NCBI GenBank assembly: GCA_046565765.1
Contig: JBKHXX010000033.1
Coordinates: forward strand, 1 to 64,000
Reading direction: 5' to 3'
DNA: 64,000 bases
Source of the DNA: JBFMCT01 sp046565765
GTDB lineage: Bacteria; Actinomycetota; Acidimicrobiia; Acidimicrobiales; AC-14
Shown here one piece after another: positions 53,001 through 63,935 of this stretch. The translations under genes were made by a program, and so were the position numbers. The notes under the pieces are model-generated. The model made no database searches. It was not told the origin of the DNA and saw nothing but the letters and a program-made list of their open reading frames with translations. Positions within the stretch are counted from its first letter, which is position 1. Each line of letters begins with the position of its first letter.

Positions 53001-54173
53001 GTGGCGGTCGTACGGCGGGACGAGCCCGAGGTGCTCCTTGGCGCTCGAGGTCCTCGACGCAACGCCCGCCGTCTGCTCGTGGCCGTGGCCGTCGCGGCCG
53101 TCGCCGTGGTGGCGGCGCTGGCCCTGCCTCGTCTCGCCGGAGACGGTGACGACACGACCGTCCGAGCCGGGCCGAGCGACGTCCCCATCATCGGCCAGGC
53201 GGCGCTCGCCGCACCCCGTGTCGAGATGGCGCTCCAGGCGGGGTGGCAGACGCTCCTGGCCGAGGGCGAGACCCTGGTCGTCGGCACGCGACCGCTGGTC
53301 GAGCGAGACCTGCATCTGGCGGTGCTGGCGCGCGACGACGTGGCCTTCTCCGCCTTTCCCGTCGACGGCGTCGTGCTCGTGGTCGGCGGTGACCGGCTCC
53401 AGGCGAAGTACGTGGGCGATCCCTCGCGAGCGACCCGGACCACGACCGCAGACGGGAGCGAGGAGGTCCACATGGGGACCGACGCGTTCGTCGGGCCGGG
53501 ACCGGCGCTCGCCCTCGGCCCGGCCAAGCCCGTGTCGGGCGGGATCACGGTCCGCCGGGGGGACGTGCCCAAGTCCACCCGCACCCTGGCCGGCTACTTC
53601 GGGCCCGGAGCTGCCGCCGCCCTCACGGCACAGGCGGAGGCGATGGCGGCGACCGTCCGCATCCCACCCCTTGACCAAGCCTCCATGCCGCCGCCGCCGC
53701 CAGGCAGCCGCCCCAGCTTCGACTCCGGCGGGCCCCCTGCCGGTACCCCGCTGAGCGAGGTGGCGTCGTTCACCATGCCGGGGGCGGTCTACACCGCCCG
53801 CGCCGGTGGGAACTGCGCCGACGTGGTCGCAGGCGGCAGCCCGCAGCCGCTGGCCGGCGGCTGTTCGCCCGGGCGGCTGACGGGGAATGCGGTCCACGTG
53901 ACCGCGGTGTCGTTCAACCTCGGCTCGCCGCCCGTTGCTCCCCCCGGCCAGACCTTCGCCCCGGGCCGGGGCCCGGTTCCCCCCGCCACGATCGTCCTGG
54001 CCCGGGCGGGGCCGGAGGTCCGCAGCCTCGTCGCCGTGCTCGTGGACGGGCGCACCATCCCCGCCGCTCTCGGGCGTGACGGGTGGGCGCTGGTGGCCGC
54101 CGGTGCGCGCCCCTACCTTCTCGAGGTCCGCGACACGGCCGGCAAGGCCGTCACGTACGTCCCCGTGACCTGA
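53001..54173 (+). CDS. Single-pass membrane protein of unknown function
   Basis: About 390 residues. A short basic N-terminus (RRDEPEVLLGARGPRRNARR) leads into one helix (LLVAVAVAAVAVVAALALP), placing the remainder outside. The outer part has beta-rich segments, a Pro-rich hinge (PPPPPGSRPSF) and two cysteines (NCADVV, GGCSPG). GTG 53001 is chosen; GTG 52965 is possible. Divergent from the repeat protein; its last 61 bases overlap the convergent DUF998-like gene. Confidence 0.72.
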   Translation: MAVVRRDEPEVLLGARGPRRNARRLLVAVAVAAVAVVAALALPRLAGDGDDTTVRAGPSDVPIIGQAALAAPRVEMALQAGWQTLLAEGETLVVGTRPLVERDLHLAVLARDDVAFSAFPVDGVVLVVGGDRLQAKYVGDPSRATRTTTADGSEEVHMGTDAFVGPGPALALGPAKPVSGGITVRRGDVPKSTRTLAGYFGPGAAAALTAQAEAMAATVRIPPLDQASMPPPPPGSRPSFDSGGPPAGTPLSEVASFTMPGAVYTARAGGNCADVVAGGSPQPLAGGCSPGRLTGNAVHVTAVSFNLGSPPVAPPGQTFAPGRGPVPPATIVLARAGPEVRSLVAVLVDGRTIPAALGRDGWALVAAGARPYLLEVRDTAGKAVTYVPVT

Positions 54174-54766
54174 GCACCCTCGGGGAGGGCGGCGCTCGTG
54201 GCGAGCGCCCGGGCCGGGCGACAAGTGACGATCACCACCCACAGGTGGAACACCGTGCCGGGCAGGATCTCGGCGAGCGGGGCGACACTGCGGGCCGAGA
54301 GCCACAGCCCCGCCACGCAGGCGACGACCTCGACCCAGAACAACCCGTAGCTCACCTGGCGCCAGCGGCCCGGGGGCTGGCCGGCGGCGAAGCGCCACAT
54401 GAGCAGCGGCAGGGAGGCACCGAGGACCAGGGCACTGGTGGTGTGGACCCGGTGGGCGCCGAGGTCACCCCCGATGGGGACGAACGCAGCCACCACCTGA
54501 CCGGCGAGACCGCCGAGCATGGCCGCCGAGAAACCGGAGGACACCGGGAACCGTGCCCGCACGTACCGGTGGAAGGCGGCCAGCAGGGCCGCGGACACCG
54601 CCAGCCCGAGCGTGAACAGCGGCGCTGCGCCGGGGCGGGTGCCGAGGTAGCTGAGCGGGTCCTCCCCGAGGAGGTCGAAGTCGATCGCCGCGGTGGCCGA
54701 GAGGAGCGTCGTCCAGATGACGGCCACGGCGGCGACGCCCGAATAGCGGAGGTCTCGACCCACCAC
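54113..54766 (-). CDS. DUF998-like membrane protein
   Basis: 217 residues with about six helices. IDFDLLGEDPLSYLGTRPGA followed by PLFTLGLAVSAALLAAFH resembles DUF998/Frag1-type proteins; GTVFHLWVVIVTC is the last helix. The final 20 codons are antisense to the end of the convergent gene, a rather long overlap. GTG start. Function unknown. Confidence 0.8.
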   Translation of the reverse strand: MVGRDLRYSGVAAVAVIWTTLLSATAAIDFDLLGEDPLSYLGTRPGAAPLFTLGLAVSAALLAAFHRYVRARFPVSSGFSAAMLGGLAGQVVAAFVPIGGDLGAHRVHTTSALVLGASLPLLMWRFAAGQPPGRWRQVSYGLFWVEVVACVAGLWLSARSVAPLAEILPGTVFHLWVVIVTCRPARALATSAALPEGAQVTGTYVTALPAVSRTSRR

Positions 54767-54944
54767 AGTCTGTTCGGCGCGGCCAGGCCGGCCGGATCAG
54801 CCGGCCGGGGTCGTCGCCGCACGACCGAGCCGGCGCGGAGCTCGAGCGGCTGGCAGCGGCCCCTCCCGGCCGCCCCTCGACCGGCGTTCGAGCGGAACGA
54901 AGGGCGCGCTCGACCGTCACCGCCGCCTACGTCATCGTCCGAGC

Positions 54945-56813
<1,869 letters not shown>

Positions 56814-56861
56814 CAACGCCACCGGGCGGCCCACGCGCCCCGCGCTCCCACCCGACCCTGG

Positions 56862-56933
56862 AGGCGGCGACCGGAATCGAACCGGTGTACAGGGCTTTGC
56901 AGGCCCTTGCCTAAACCACTCGGCCACGCCGCC
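56862..56933 (-). tRNA. tRNA-Cys (anticodon GCA)
   Basis: Acceptor GGCGGCG pairs with CGCCGCC, followed by discriminator U as expected for cysteine. Anticodon stem AGGGC/GCCCT encloses loop CTGCAAA with anticodon GCA. T loop is TTCGATT. CCA is not fully encoded. Confidence 0.95.
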
Positions 56934-57033
56934 AGCCCGACCATCGTACCGGCGGCGCATCGGCTCCTCGGCGGCTCTGATTCCCAACGAGTTCACAGCC
57001 CCGTCCCAGACGGAGGACCGATACTGGCGTCAT

Positions 57034-57726
57034 ATGTCCGAGAGCCCGGACCCGATCGAGACGACGTTGAGCCGCCGCCGGCTGCTGCGGGCCGGTGCCG
57101 GAGTGGCGGTGGCGGCGGCGCTGGCCGCCTGCTCCCGGGAGGAGGACCCGCAGGCGGCGGGAGGGGCACCGTCCTCGTCCACGACCGGCGCGCCGGCCAC
57201 GGGGTCCCCGTCCGCCTCGGCCACCACCCTCACCCCCACGCCCGAGTGCGCCGACGACGACGACGACCTCACCGTGGCCCAGACGGAGGGGCCGTACTTC
57301 AAGCGGTCGTCGCCCCAGAAGGCCAACCTGTTCGCCGACGTCTCGAGCGGCACACGCCTGGTGATCGACGGGACCGTCCTCACCACGACCTGCCAACCGG
57401 TCGACCGGGCCCTGATCGACGTCTGGCAGGCCGACACCGCCGGCAACTACGACAACGCCACCTACCGCCTCCGCGGCCACCTGTTCACCGACGCCCAGGG
57501 CCGGTACCGGCTGGAGACGGTCGTCCCCGGGCTCTACCCAGGCCGCACCCGGCACATCCACGTCAAGGTGCAGGCCCCCGACGGCCCGGTCCTCACGACC
57601 CAGCTGTACTTCCCCGGCGAGGCCCAGAACGCCCGGGACGGCATCTACAACCGGGCCCTGGAGATGGACGTGCGGGACGGGGCCAACGGCAAGGAGGCGA
57701 CGTTCGACTTCGTCGTGAACACATGA
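57034..57726 (+). CDS. Secreted intradiol ring-cleavage dioxygenase-like protein
   Basis: 230 residues. A twin-arginine signal (SRRRLLRAG) with lipobox LAAC (Cys33) sends it to the outer face, then a Thr/Ser/Pro linker. The dioxygenase fold shows TEGPYF, VWQADTAG and non-heme Fe(III) ligands Tyr139, Tyr168, His174 and His176. Such enzymes open catechol rings between the hydroxyls; exported forms act on unknown aromatic substrates. No catabolic genes are adjacent. ATG start with GGAGGA upstream. Confidence 0.92.
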   Translation: MSESPDPIETTLSRRRLLRAGAGVAVAAALAACSREEDPQAAGGAPSSSTTGAPATGSPSASATTLTPTPECADDDDDLTVAQTEGPYFKRSSPQKANLFADVSSGTRLVIDGTVLTTTCQPVDRALIDVWQADTAGNYDNATYRLRGHLFTDAQGRYRLETVVPGLYPGRTRHIHVKVQAPDGPVLTTQLYFPGEAQNARDGIYNRALEMDVRDGANGKEATFDFVVNT

Positions 57727-57755
57727 CGAGCTGCCGCGCTGGGTAGTGGCCCTGC

Positions 57756-58424
57756 GTGCCAACGCCGAACCGTGCCGTGCTCTTCGACGTCGACGGGACC
57801 CTCGTCGACACCAACTGGTTCCACACCCTTTCGTGGTGGCGGGTGTTCCGCAAGGCCGGGGAGGACGTCCCCATGAGCCGCATCCACCCGCTGATCGGCA
57901 TGGGGTCCGACCAGTTGCTCGAGGCGATCTTCGGCGAGGAGCGGGAGGACCTGCGGGGCGGGCACTCCGAGGAGTTCGAGCCGTTCATGCGGGAGATCCA
58001 CGCCTTTCCCCGGGCGGGCGACCTCCTCCGGGCGGTCAAGGAGCGGTCCGTGCAAGTGGTGCTCTGCACGTCGTCGAAGAAGGACCACCTCGAGCCCATG
58101 CTCGAGGCCGTCGACGCCATGGACGCCATCGACGAGATCGTCAACGCCGACGACGTCGACCGCAGCAAGCCGGCGCCCGACGTGTTCACCGCCGCCCTGG
58201 AGAAGACCGCGCTCGAACCCGACGACTGCCTGGTCGTGGGCGACACCGCCTGGGACGTGGAGGCGGCGAAGAAGGCGGGCATCGAGACCGTGTGCGTGCT
58301 GACGGGCGGCACCAGCCGCGAGGAGCTGCTCGAGGCGGGGGCGGTCGAGGTCTACGAGGACGTGGCCGAGCTGCTCTCCGAGCTCGACAACAGCCCGCTC
58401 GAGCGCCTATTCGACGCGACCTGA
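57756..58424 (+). CDS. HAD-family phosphatase (phosphoglucomutase/phosphatase-like)
   Basis: 222 residues: motif I FDVDGT (Asp11 nucleophile, Asp13), cap domain, motif II CTSSKK, motif III Lys in RSKPAPD and motif IV VGDTAWD. Belongs to the subfamily I HAD enzymes with a helical cap, whose members dephosphorylate small sugars or glycolate. Substrate unknown. Starts with GTG 30 bases after the dioxygenase gene. Confidence 0.92.
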   Translation: MPTPNRAVLFDVDGTLVDTNWFHTLSWWRVFRKAGEDVPMSRIHPLIGMGSDQLLEAIFGEEREDLRGGHSEEFEPFMREIHAFPRAGDLLRAVKERSVQVVLCTSSKKDHLEPMLEAVDAMDAIDEIVNADDVDRSKPAPDVFTAALEKTALEPDDCLVVGDTAWDVEAAKKAGIETVCVLTGGTSREELLEAGAVEVYEDVAELLSELDNSPLERLFDAT

Positions 58425-58452
58425 GGGCGGGCGGCGTACGCTCGTCGCCGTC

Positions 58453-59013
58453 ATGGGCAACGTCTGCGGACGTGCGACGGCGATCACGGTCCTGACCCCC
58501 ATCCGGCCCTGGCTGGTCCGCCTGTCGCGGCTGGGCTTCATCCTCCCCCGCAAGGTCCCGTGGATGACCGAGGCGCTGCGGAAGCTGTCGTTCATCCACT
58601 TCGCCCGGTGGTCGCTCATCGAGCGCATCCCGTACAACGGCCCGCCGCAGCGGCCCGAGCACCCCCGCTACACGTACCTGTTCTTCGAGAGCAACTTCAA
58701 CGGCACGTGGGACGACTACATCGACTCGTTCTCCTACGTGATGCCCGGCCGGATGCGGCTGACGTGGGGCTCCTCCTACGGGTTCCCCGGAGCCAAGCCG
58801 GTGGGGCCGTTCAAGCGGTACATCGTGCACAACGAGTTCGAGGCCCAGCACTTCTACTCGGCGTACCCCGAGGCGACCGCCAGCATGGTGCTGTCGAGCC
58901 TCCAGGTGCGGGAGCGGTTCGACCAGCTGCGGGCCCGGGCCGAGGGCGCCTCACCGGCCGAGCTGGCGGTCGAGTGGCGGGCGTTCCTGCGCGACACCCA
59001 GAGGCACCTGTGA
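58453..59013 (+). CDS. Peroxidase-linked protein, paralogue 1
   Basis: 186 residues, unknown fold. Conserved-looking blocks: IHFARWSLIERIPYNGPPQ, YLFFESNFNGTWDDYIDSF and KRYIVHNEFEAQHFYSAYPE. The same three blocks occur in the same order in the next gene, so the two arose by duplication. The FESNFNG-type strand resembles ferredoxin-like barrels related to DyP or chlorite dismutase, but no heme ligand is clear. The stop overlaps the next start (GTGA). Confidence 0.82.
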   Translation: MGNVCGRATAITVLTPIRPWLVRLSRLGFILPRKVPWMTEALRKLSFIHFARWSLIERIPYNGPPQRPEHPRYTYLFFESNFNGTWDDYIDSFSYVMPGRMRLTWGSSYGFPGAKPVGPFKRYIVHNEFEAQHFYSAYPEATASMVLSSLQVRERFDQLRARAEGASPAELAVEWRAFLRDTQRHL

Positions 59014-59552
59014 GCCACGACGTGTTGGGGCAGTCCTACGCCCTCACCGTGCTCGCACCGATCCTGGCCGGGCACGAGAGCGCCCTCGACGCCCACCTGC
59101 GCGGCCTCCCCGTCGGGACCGGCAGCCCCCTGGCGCGCGTTCCGCGCACCCACTTCGCCCGGTGGGTGATCGTCCCGCAGCCCGCGTACCAGGGCCCGCC
59201 CATGCGTCCCGACCCGTGGAAGTCGCAGTACCTGGTCTTCACCAGCTGCTTCGACGGCGACCTGCCGTCCTACCTGGACGACCTGTGCCGGCTGATCGGC
59301 TCCGACGTCGACGCGGTGTGGGAGCACTGCGTCGCCTACCCCGGCAGCGCCGACCGGGCCGCCTTCGCCCGGTACATGCGCCACAACCAGATCGCCACCG
59401 AGGTGTACTTCGCCGCCTACCCCGACGCCACCGTGGCCCAGGTGCGGGAGAGCCTGGCGCTGCGAGACCGGCTGGTGAAGTTCGCCATCGCCGTCCAGGG
59501 CCTGAGCGACACCGAGCTGTACGAGAGGTGGCAGGAGGAGTTCTCCGGATGA
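59010..59552 (+). CDS. Peroxidase-linked protein, paralogue 2
   Basis: 180 residues, GTG start inside the end of paralogue 1. Shares THFARWVIVPQPAYQGPP, YLVFTSCFDGDLPSYLDDL, YPGSADRAAFARYMRHNQ and VYFAAYPDATV with it. No signal or membrane helix. The stop overlaps the ATG of the DyP peroxidase gene (ATGA), so the three are translated as a unit and probably act together. Confidence 0.85.
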   Translation: MSHDVLGQSYALTVLAPILAGHESALDAHLRGLPVGTGSPLARVPRTHFARWVIVPQPAYQGPPMRPDPWKSQYLVFTSCFDGDLPSYLDDLCRLIGSDVDAVWEHCVAYPGSADRAAFARYMRHNQIATEVYFAAYPDATVAQVRESLALRDRLVKFAIAVQGLSDTELYERWQEEFSG

Positions 59553-60910
59553 TACGGGCGACCAGCCCCCTCGACCACGACGACATCCAGGGCAACGTCC
59601 TGCGCGGCTACGGGTTCCCGGCGGCGGCCTACGTCTTCGTCTCCGTGGAGGATGGCGCTGCCGGCCGCAAGTGGCTGGGCGGGCTGGTCGAGCCGGTCAC
59701 CACCGACGCCGAGTGGACCGAGGGTGCCCCCGCCGCCGCCGTGAACGTGGCCGTGACCGCCGCCGGCCTGGCCGCGCTGGGCGTGCCCCAGCGACTGCGG
59801 GCCACGTTCGACACAGCGTTCCTGGAAGGCGCCCGGGCCCGGGCCGAGCACTTGGGCGACCGCGGCCCCAGCGACCCCTCCCGCTGGCATCGCGGGTTGG
59901 GGGACGGGAGCGCCCACATCCTGGTGACGGTCAACGTCCGCGACCGGGAGACGCTCGGCGACCACGTGGCCCCGGTGCTGGAGGGTGTCGGGGCCCCGGG
60001 CAGCGGCCTCGCGGTCGTGCACCGGCGGGAAGCGGCCCTGCTCGGCAACCGGCGCGACCACTTCGGGTTCGCCGACGGGTTCGCCCAGCCCCACGTGGAG
60101 GACGGCGACTCCCCCGCCACCGCCCGCTGGAAGATGCCGAAGCTGCGGCGGGACGCCAGGCTGATGAAGCCGGGCGAGTTCGTCCTGGGCTACGAGGACG
60201 AGGACGGGGTGCTGCCGGATGCGCCCGCCCCGCCCCTCGGCAAGAACGGCACCTACGCGGTGTACCGGGAGCTGCATCAGGACGTGGCCGCCTTCCGGCG
60301 GTTCCTGAACGAAAAGGGGCCGGCGTTCGGCGGCGGCGAGGTGCTGGCGGCCAAGATCGTGGGACGGTGGCGGGACGGCACGCCGTTGGCCCTCTCCCCC
60401 GACCGGCCCGACCCGGGCATCTCCCAAGACCGCTCACGCATCGACGACTTCGACTACAGCCGGGACCCCGAGGGGTACCGCTGCCCCCTCGGCGCCCACA
60501 TCCGCCGGACCAACCCCCGTGACGCCCTCGGCTGGGGCGACGTGCGTAGCAAGCGCCACCGCATCATCCGCCGCGGCATGCCGTACGGCCAGCCCCTCGC
60601 CGAGGACGCGGTGGAGGACGACGGGGCCGAGCGGGGCCTGGCTTTCGTGTGCTTCAACGCCAGCCTCGAGCGCCAGTTCGAGACCATCCAGCGCCAGTGG
60701 TGCAACGACGGCAACATCTTCGGCCTGGGCCGGGACCGGGACTTCCTGCTGGGCGGCCCCGAAGGCGAGGGCAAGATGACCATCCAGGGCCACCAGCCCC
60801 GCTTCCTCGCGCCGCCGCTGCCCTTCGTGCAGACCCGAGGCGCCGAGTACCTGTTCTTCCCGGGCATCGACGCCCTGCGGGCCCTCGCCGCCGGCTTCCC
60901 GGGCGTGTAG
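59549..60910 (+). CDS. DyP-type heme peroxidase
   Basis: 453 residues. The GxxDG signature (FGFADGFAQP, distal Asp176) and proximal heme ligand His317 (PLGAHIRRTNPRD) are intact, and the length fits the longer DyP classes. No Tat signal, so cytoplasmic. Oxidises dyes and phenolics in vitro; the physiological substrate is unknown. The last gene of a coupled trio. Confidence 0.95.
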   Translation: MIRATSPLDHDDIQGNVLRGYGFPAAAYVFVSVEDGAAGRKWLGGLVEPVTTDAEWTEGAPAAAVNVAVTAAGLAALGVPQRLRATFDTAFLEGARARAEHLGDRGPSDPSRWHRGLGDGSAHILVTVNVRDRETLGDHVAPVLEGVGAPGSGLAVVHRREAALLGNRRDHFGFADGFAQPHVEDGDSPATARWKMPKLRRDARLMKPGEFVLGYEDEDGVLPDAPAPPLGKNGTYAVYRELHQDVAAFRRFLNEKGPAFGGGEVLAAKIVGRWRDGTPLALSPDRPDPGISQDRSRIDDFDYSRDPEGYRCPLGAHIRRTNPRDALGWGDVRSKRHRIIRRGMPYGQPLAEDAVEDDGAERGLAFVCFNASLERQFETIQRQWCNDGNIFGLGRDRDFLLGGPEGEGKMTIQGHQPRFLAPPLPFVQTRGAEYLFFPGIDALRALAAGFPGV

Positions 60911-61022
60911 CGGGAGGAGCTGCGGCGAGGGGTTCCCTGGTAGGCCCCGGGCCGGCCGGGCTAACGTCGGATTGACTGACGACATCCCTGACCATCCGTT
61001 CTATTTGGGAGGAACACACGAG

Positions 61023-62051
61023 ATGAGCGCCACCGATCTTGCAGCCGTCGCCAAGGCGATGGTCGCTCCGGGCCGGGGGGTCCTGGCCGCCGACGAGTCG
61101 AACGCCACCATCACCAAGCGGTTCGCAGCGCTCGACATCGAGTCCACCGAAGAGAACCGCAGGGCCTACCGCAACACCCTGTTCACCACACCGGGCATCG
61201 AGGACTACATCAGCGGCGTCATCCTCTACGACGAGACGATCCGCCAGAGCGCCGACGACGGCACGCCGTTCCCGAAGCTGCTCGAGTCCAAGGGCATCCT
61301 CCCCGGCATCAAGGTCGACACCGGCTCCAAGCCGCTGGCCCTGGCCGACGGCGAGCAGGTCACCGAGGGCCTCGACGGCCTGCGTGAGCGCATCGCCGAG
61401 TACGTGAGCCTGGGCGCCAAGTTCGCCAAGTGGCGGGCCGTGATCATCATCGACGAGGCCCGGGGCTTCCCCAGCGACACCGCCCTGCTCTGCAACGCCC
61501 ACGCCCTGGGCCGCTACGCCGCCCTCTGCCAGGAAGGCGGGCTGGTGCCCATCGTCGAGCCCGAGGTGCTGATGGACGGCAGCAACGACATCGACACCTG
61601 CTTCACCATCACCGAGAAGACCCAGCGCCTGGTGTTCGCCCAACTGGCCGCCCAGCGCGTCGACCTCGAGGGCATCGTGCTCAAGCCCAGCATGGTGATC
61701 TCCGGCAAGGGCTGCTCCACCCAGGCCCCGCCCCAGGAGGTGGCGGAGAAGACGCTGAAGTGCCTGTACCGCACCGTACCTGCGGCCGTACCGGGAATCG
61801 CCTTCCTGTCCGGTGGGCAGTCGGCGGCGGTGGCCACCGAGCACCTCGACCTCATGAACAAGATGGGCCCCCACCCCTGGACCCTCACGTTCAGCTACGG
61901 CCGTGCGCTCCAGGACGAGGCCCTGCGCACGTGGAAGGGCGCCCAGGACAACATCGGGGAGGCCCAGAAGGTGGCCTCGCACCGGGCCAAGCTCACCAGT
62001 GCCGCGGCCAGCGGCACGTACGAGCGGGAGATGGAGACGGCGGGCGTCTGA
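61023..62051 (+). CDS. Class I fructose-bisphosphate aldolase
   Basis: Cleaves fructose 1,6-bisphosphate to dihydroxyacetone phosphate and glyceraldehyde 3-phosphate in glycolysis. 342 residues of the animal/plant-type class I family: GVLAADES near the start, KWRAVI, VEPEVL, Schiff-base Lys221 in VLKPSMVISG and LSGGQS. ATG 61023 is chosen because GGGAGG lies ten bases upstream; an in-frame TTG at 60972 would bury it. A strong hairpin follows. Confidence 0.96.
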   Translation: MSATDLAAVAKAMVAPGRGVLAADESNATITKRFAALDIESTEENRRAYRNTLFTTPGIEDYISGVILYDETIRQSADDGTPFPKLLESKGILPGIKVDTGSKPLALADGEQVTEGLDGLRERIAEYVSLGAKFAKWRAVIIIDEARGFPSDTALLCNAHALGRYAALCQEGGLVPIVEPEVLMDGSNDIDTCFTITEKTQRLVFAQLAAQRVDLEGIVLKPSMVISGKGCSTQAPPQEVAEKTLKCLYRTVPAAVPGIAFLSGGQSAAVATEHLDLMNKMGPHPWTLTFSYGRALQDEALRTWKGAQDNIGEAQKVASHRAKLTSAAASGTYEREMETAGV

Positions 62052-62059
62052 CGCGGATG

Positions 62060-62091
62060 GAGGGGGCCGGCTCCGTGGAGCCGGCCCCCTC
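62060..62091 (+). terminator. Strong GC hairpin after aldolase
   Basis: GAGGGGGCCGGCTCC (62060-62074) and GGAGCCGGCCCCCTC (62077-62091) are perfectly complementary, eight bases after the aldolase stop. No T-run follows. It also sits just before the stop of the convergent gene and may serve both. Confidence 0.8.
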
Positions 62092-62105
62092 GTCGCGTCC
62101 GCGGG

Positions 62106-63836
62106 CTACCCGACGCCCGCGGGGGTGCGGGGCTCGGTGCCGACCCGCCGCTCGGGCGGCCGGCCCCGCTTGGCCAGAGTGGCGGCGAGGAGCAGGGCCA
62201 GGGCCACGACGGCCAGGCCCGCCACTGCGGCCACGATGACCTTGGCCGTCACCGGCCACCCTCCGCCGCCGAGGGCCTCGAACTGGGCCACGCCGGCGAA
62301 GATGTCCTGCACGCCGGCGCCGAACTCGCTGTTGATGGCGTCGGCCCCGCCCTCGCTGTTGCGGGTGTCGTCCCACCCGAACACCGCCAGCTCGTTGGTG
62401 GATGCGATGCCGATGGGCGAGGTCACGTCGAAGTTGACCGCCCACACCCCGTAGGTGCGGTTGATGGGCCGGTCGCTGATGGCCGTGTTCCTGGACCAGG
62501 TCTCGCCGCCGTCTTCGGAGTAGGCGTAGTACACGCTGTTGGCCCGGATCCCCGGATCGTCACGGGTGTCGAACCAGGCGGCGTCCAACCGGCCGTTCGG
62601 GGCCGCCGAGATGCTGGGGTTGAACTGCGCCACCATCTGGGCGGGAGCGTCGTCGGTGATGTTCTTGGGCTCGGTCCACGTCTTGCCGCCGTCGGTGGAC
62701 CGCTGGACCATGATGTCGCCGTTGCCCGAGGTGGTGGTGGTGGGGTTGCGGCCGAAGATCATCACCAGGCTTCCCTCGGGCCCGCCCTGCTTCGTCCAGG
62801 TCACCCGGGAAGCTGCGCCGACCGTGTAGTCGGTGACCCGGTTGGTGGTCCAGGTCTGGCCCCGGTCGGTGGAGACGGAGACGAAGGTCGACGGGGCCAC
62901 GGGCTGGTCGGCGGCCTGGTTGGACTGGGCTGAACGCCACACCGCGTAGACCTTGCCCTTGTCGTCGACCGTCAGGCGGGCGTTCGTGCCGCCGAAGTTC
63001 ACCTCCTGGTTGGGGGTGGCGCGGCGGGACCCAGCGGCCGGCGTGGTGGTGCTGGTGGTCGTGGTGCCAGGGCCCACGGTGGTGGTGGTGGCCGAGCTGA
63101 ACGACTCCTGGCGCACTGCGTCGGTCCAGACTCCCCTGCTGAGGTCGACGGGCGCCCCGAACGTGCGGCCCCCGTCGGTGGAGACCGCCACCATCGGCCG
63201 CGCCGGCTCCTGGTTGGGGGCGACCATGTTGGGCTGGGTGCGGGTGAAGGCGGCGTAGACGATGTCGTTGCTGCCGCTCTTGGCGTCCACCGCGATCGAC
63301 GACGGGCGGAACTGCTCGACCGCCTCGCCCTCCTTGCCCCGGACGGGGCTGATGATCGTGCTCTGCCAGCTGTCACCGAGGTTGTCGGTGCGGGACACGA
63401 TGGGCGCCATGTTCCCTTGGCGGGGGCCGCCGTCACGGTCGTCCCAGCCGGTGAGGGACACGTAGGCGTTGCCGCTGCGGCCCATGGCGGCCTGGGCCGC
63501 CCAGTTGCTCCATACGCAGTTGGCGTAGTCGTTGGGCGACGGCAGCTCCCGCGCCTGCGACCAGGTGGCGCCCCCGTCGGTGGAGTAGACGAGCCCGCAG
63601 CGCCGGCTCCGCAGCTCGGCGGCGATGCCCACGATCCTCTTCGAGTCGTTAGGGTCGGCCGCCAGATAGGGCGACGAGTAGAGCCGAGCCGGGCTCAGGT
63701 CGTTCTTCGTGACGTGAAAGGGCTTGGTGACGACCGGCGCGTCTACCGCCGATGCCGCCGCGGGCAGCACGAGGATTCCTCCTGCGAGCGCGGCTCCAAG
63801 AGCCCGTTTGTACGTGAATGCCGCCCCTCGCCGCAT
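62106..63836 (-). CDS. Exported six-Asp-box (sialidase-like) beta-propeller protein, membrane anchored
   Basis: 576 residues. Signal peptide (GAALAGGILVLPAAASA), then six Asp-box repeats of the SxDxGxTW type (STDGGATW, RTDNLGDSW, STDGGRTF, STDRGQTW, STDGGKTW, SEDGGETW), giving a six-bladed propeller. A Thr-rich insertion (TTTTVGPGTTTTSTTT) sits mid-protein and a helix near residue 535 (VIVAAVAGLAVVALALLLAA) anchors it. I do not see the Arg triad and Tyr/Glu pair of true sialidases with certainty, so the activity is open. On the minus strand TTGACG and GATCAT (18-base spacer) upstream are promoter candidates. Confidence 0.88.
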   Translation of the reverse strand: MRRGAAFTYKRALGAALAGGILVLPAAASAVDAPVVTKPFHVTKNDLSPARLYSSPYLAADPNDSKRIVGIAAELRSRRCGLVYSTDGGATWSQARELPSPNDYANCVWSNWAAQAAMGRSGNAYVSLTGWDDRDGGPRQGNMAPIVSRTDNLGDSWQSTIISPVRGKEGEAVEQFRPSSIAVDAKSGSNDIVYAAFTRTQPNMVAPNQEPARPMVAVSTDGGRTFGAPVDLSRGVWTDAVRQESFSSATTTTVGPGTTTTSTTTPAAGSRRATPNQEVNFGGTNARLTVDDKGKVYAVWRSAQSNQAADQPVAPSTFVSVSTDRGQTWTTNRVTDYTVGAASRVTWTKQGGPEGSLVMIFGRNPTTTTSGNGDIMVQRSTDGGKTWTEPKNITDDAPAQMVAQFNPSISAAPNGRLDAAWFDTRDDPGIRANSVYYAYSEDGGETWSRNTAISDRPINRTYGVWAVNFDVTSPIGIASTNELAVFGWDDTRNSEGGADAINSEFGAGVQDIFAGVAQFEALGGGGWPVTAKVIVAAVAGLAVVALALLLAATLAKRGRPPERRVGTEPRTPAGVG

Positions 63837-63935
63837 GCGCCGCCCCCCGTATAGCCGCCGTTCGTGTTGTGCGGGAGATGATCCAGCCCGCTAGCGGAGC
63901 GCGTCAATAACTGTGAGAAGGCTCTAGTCGTGGCG

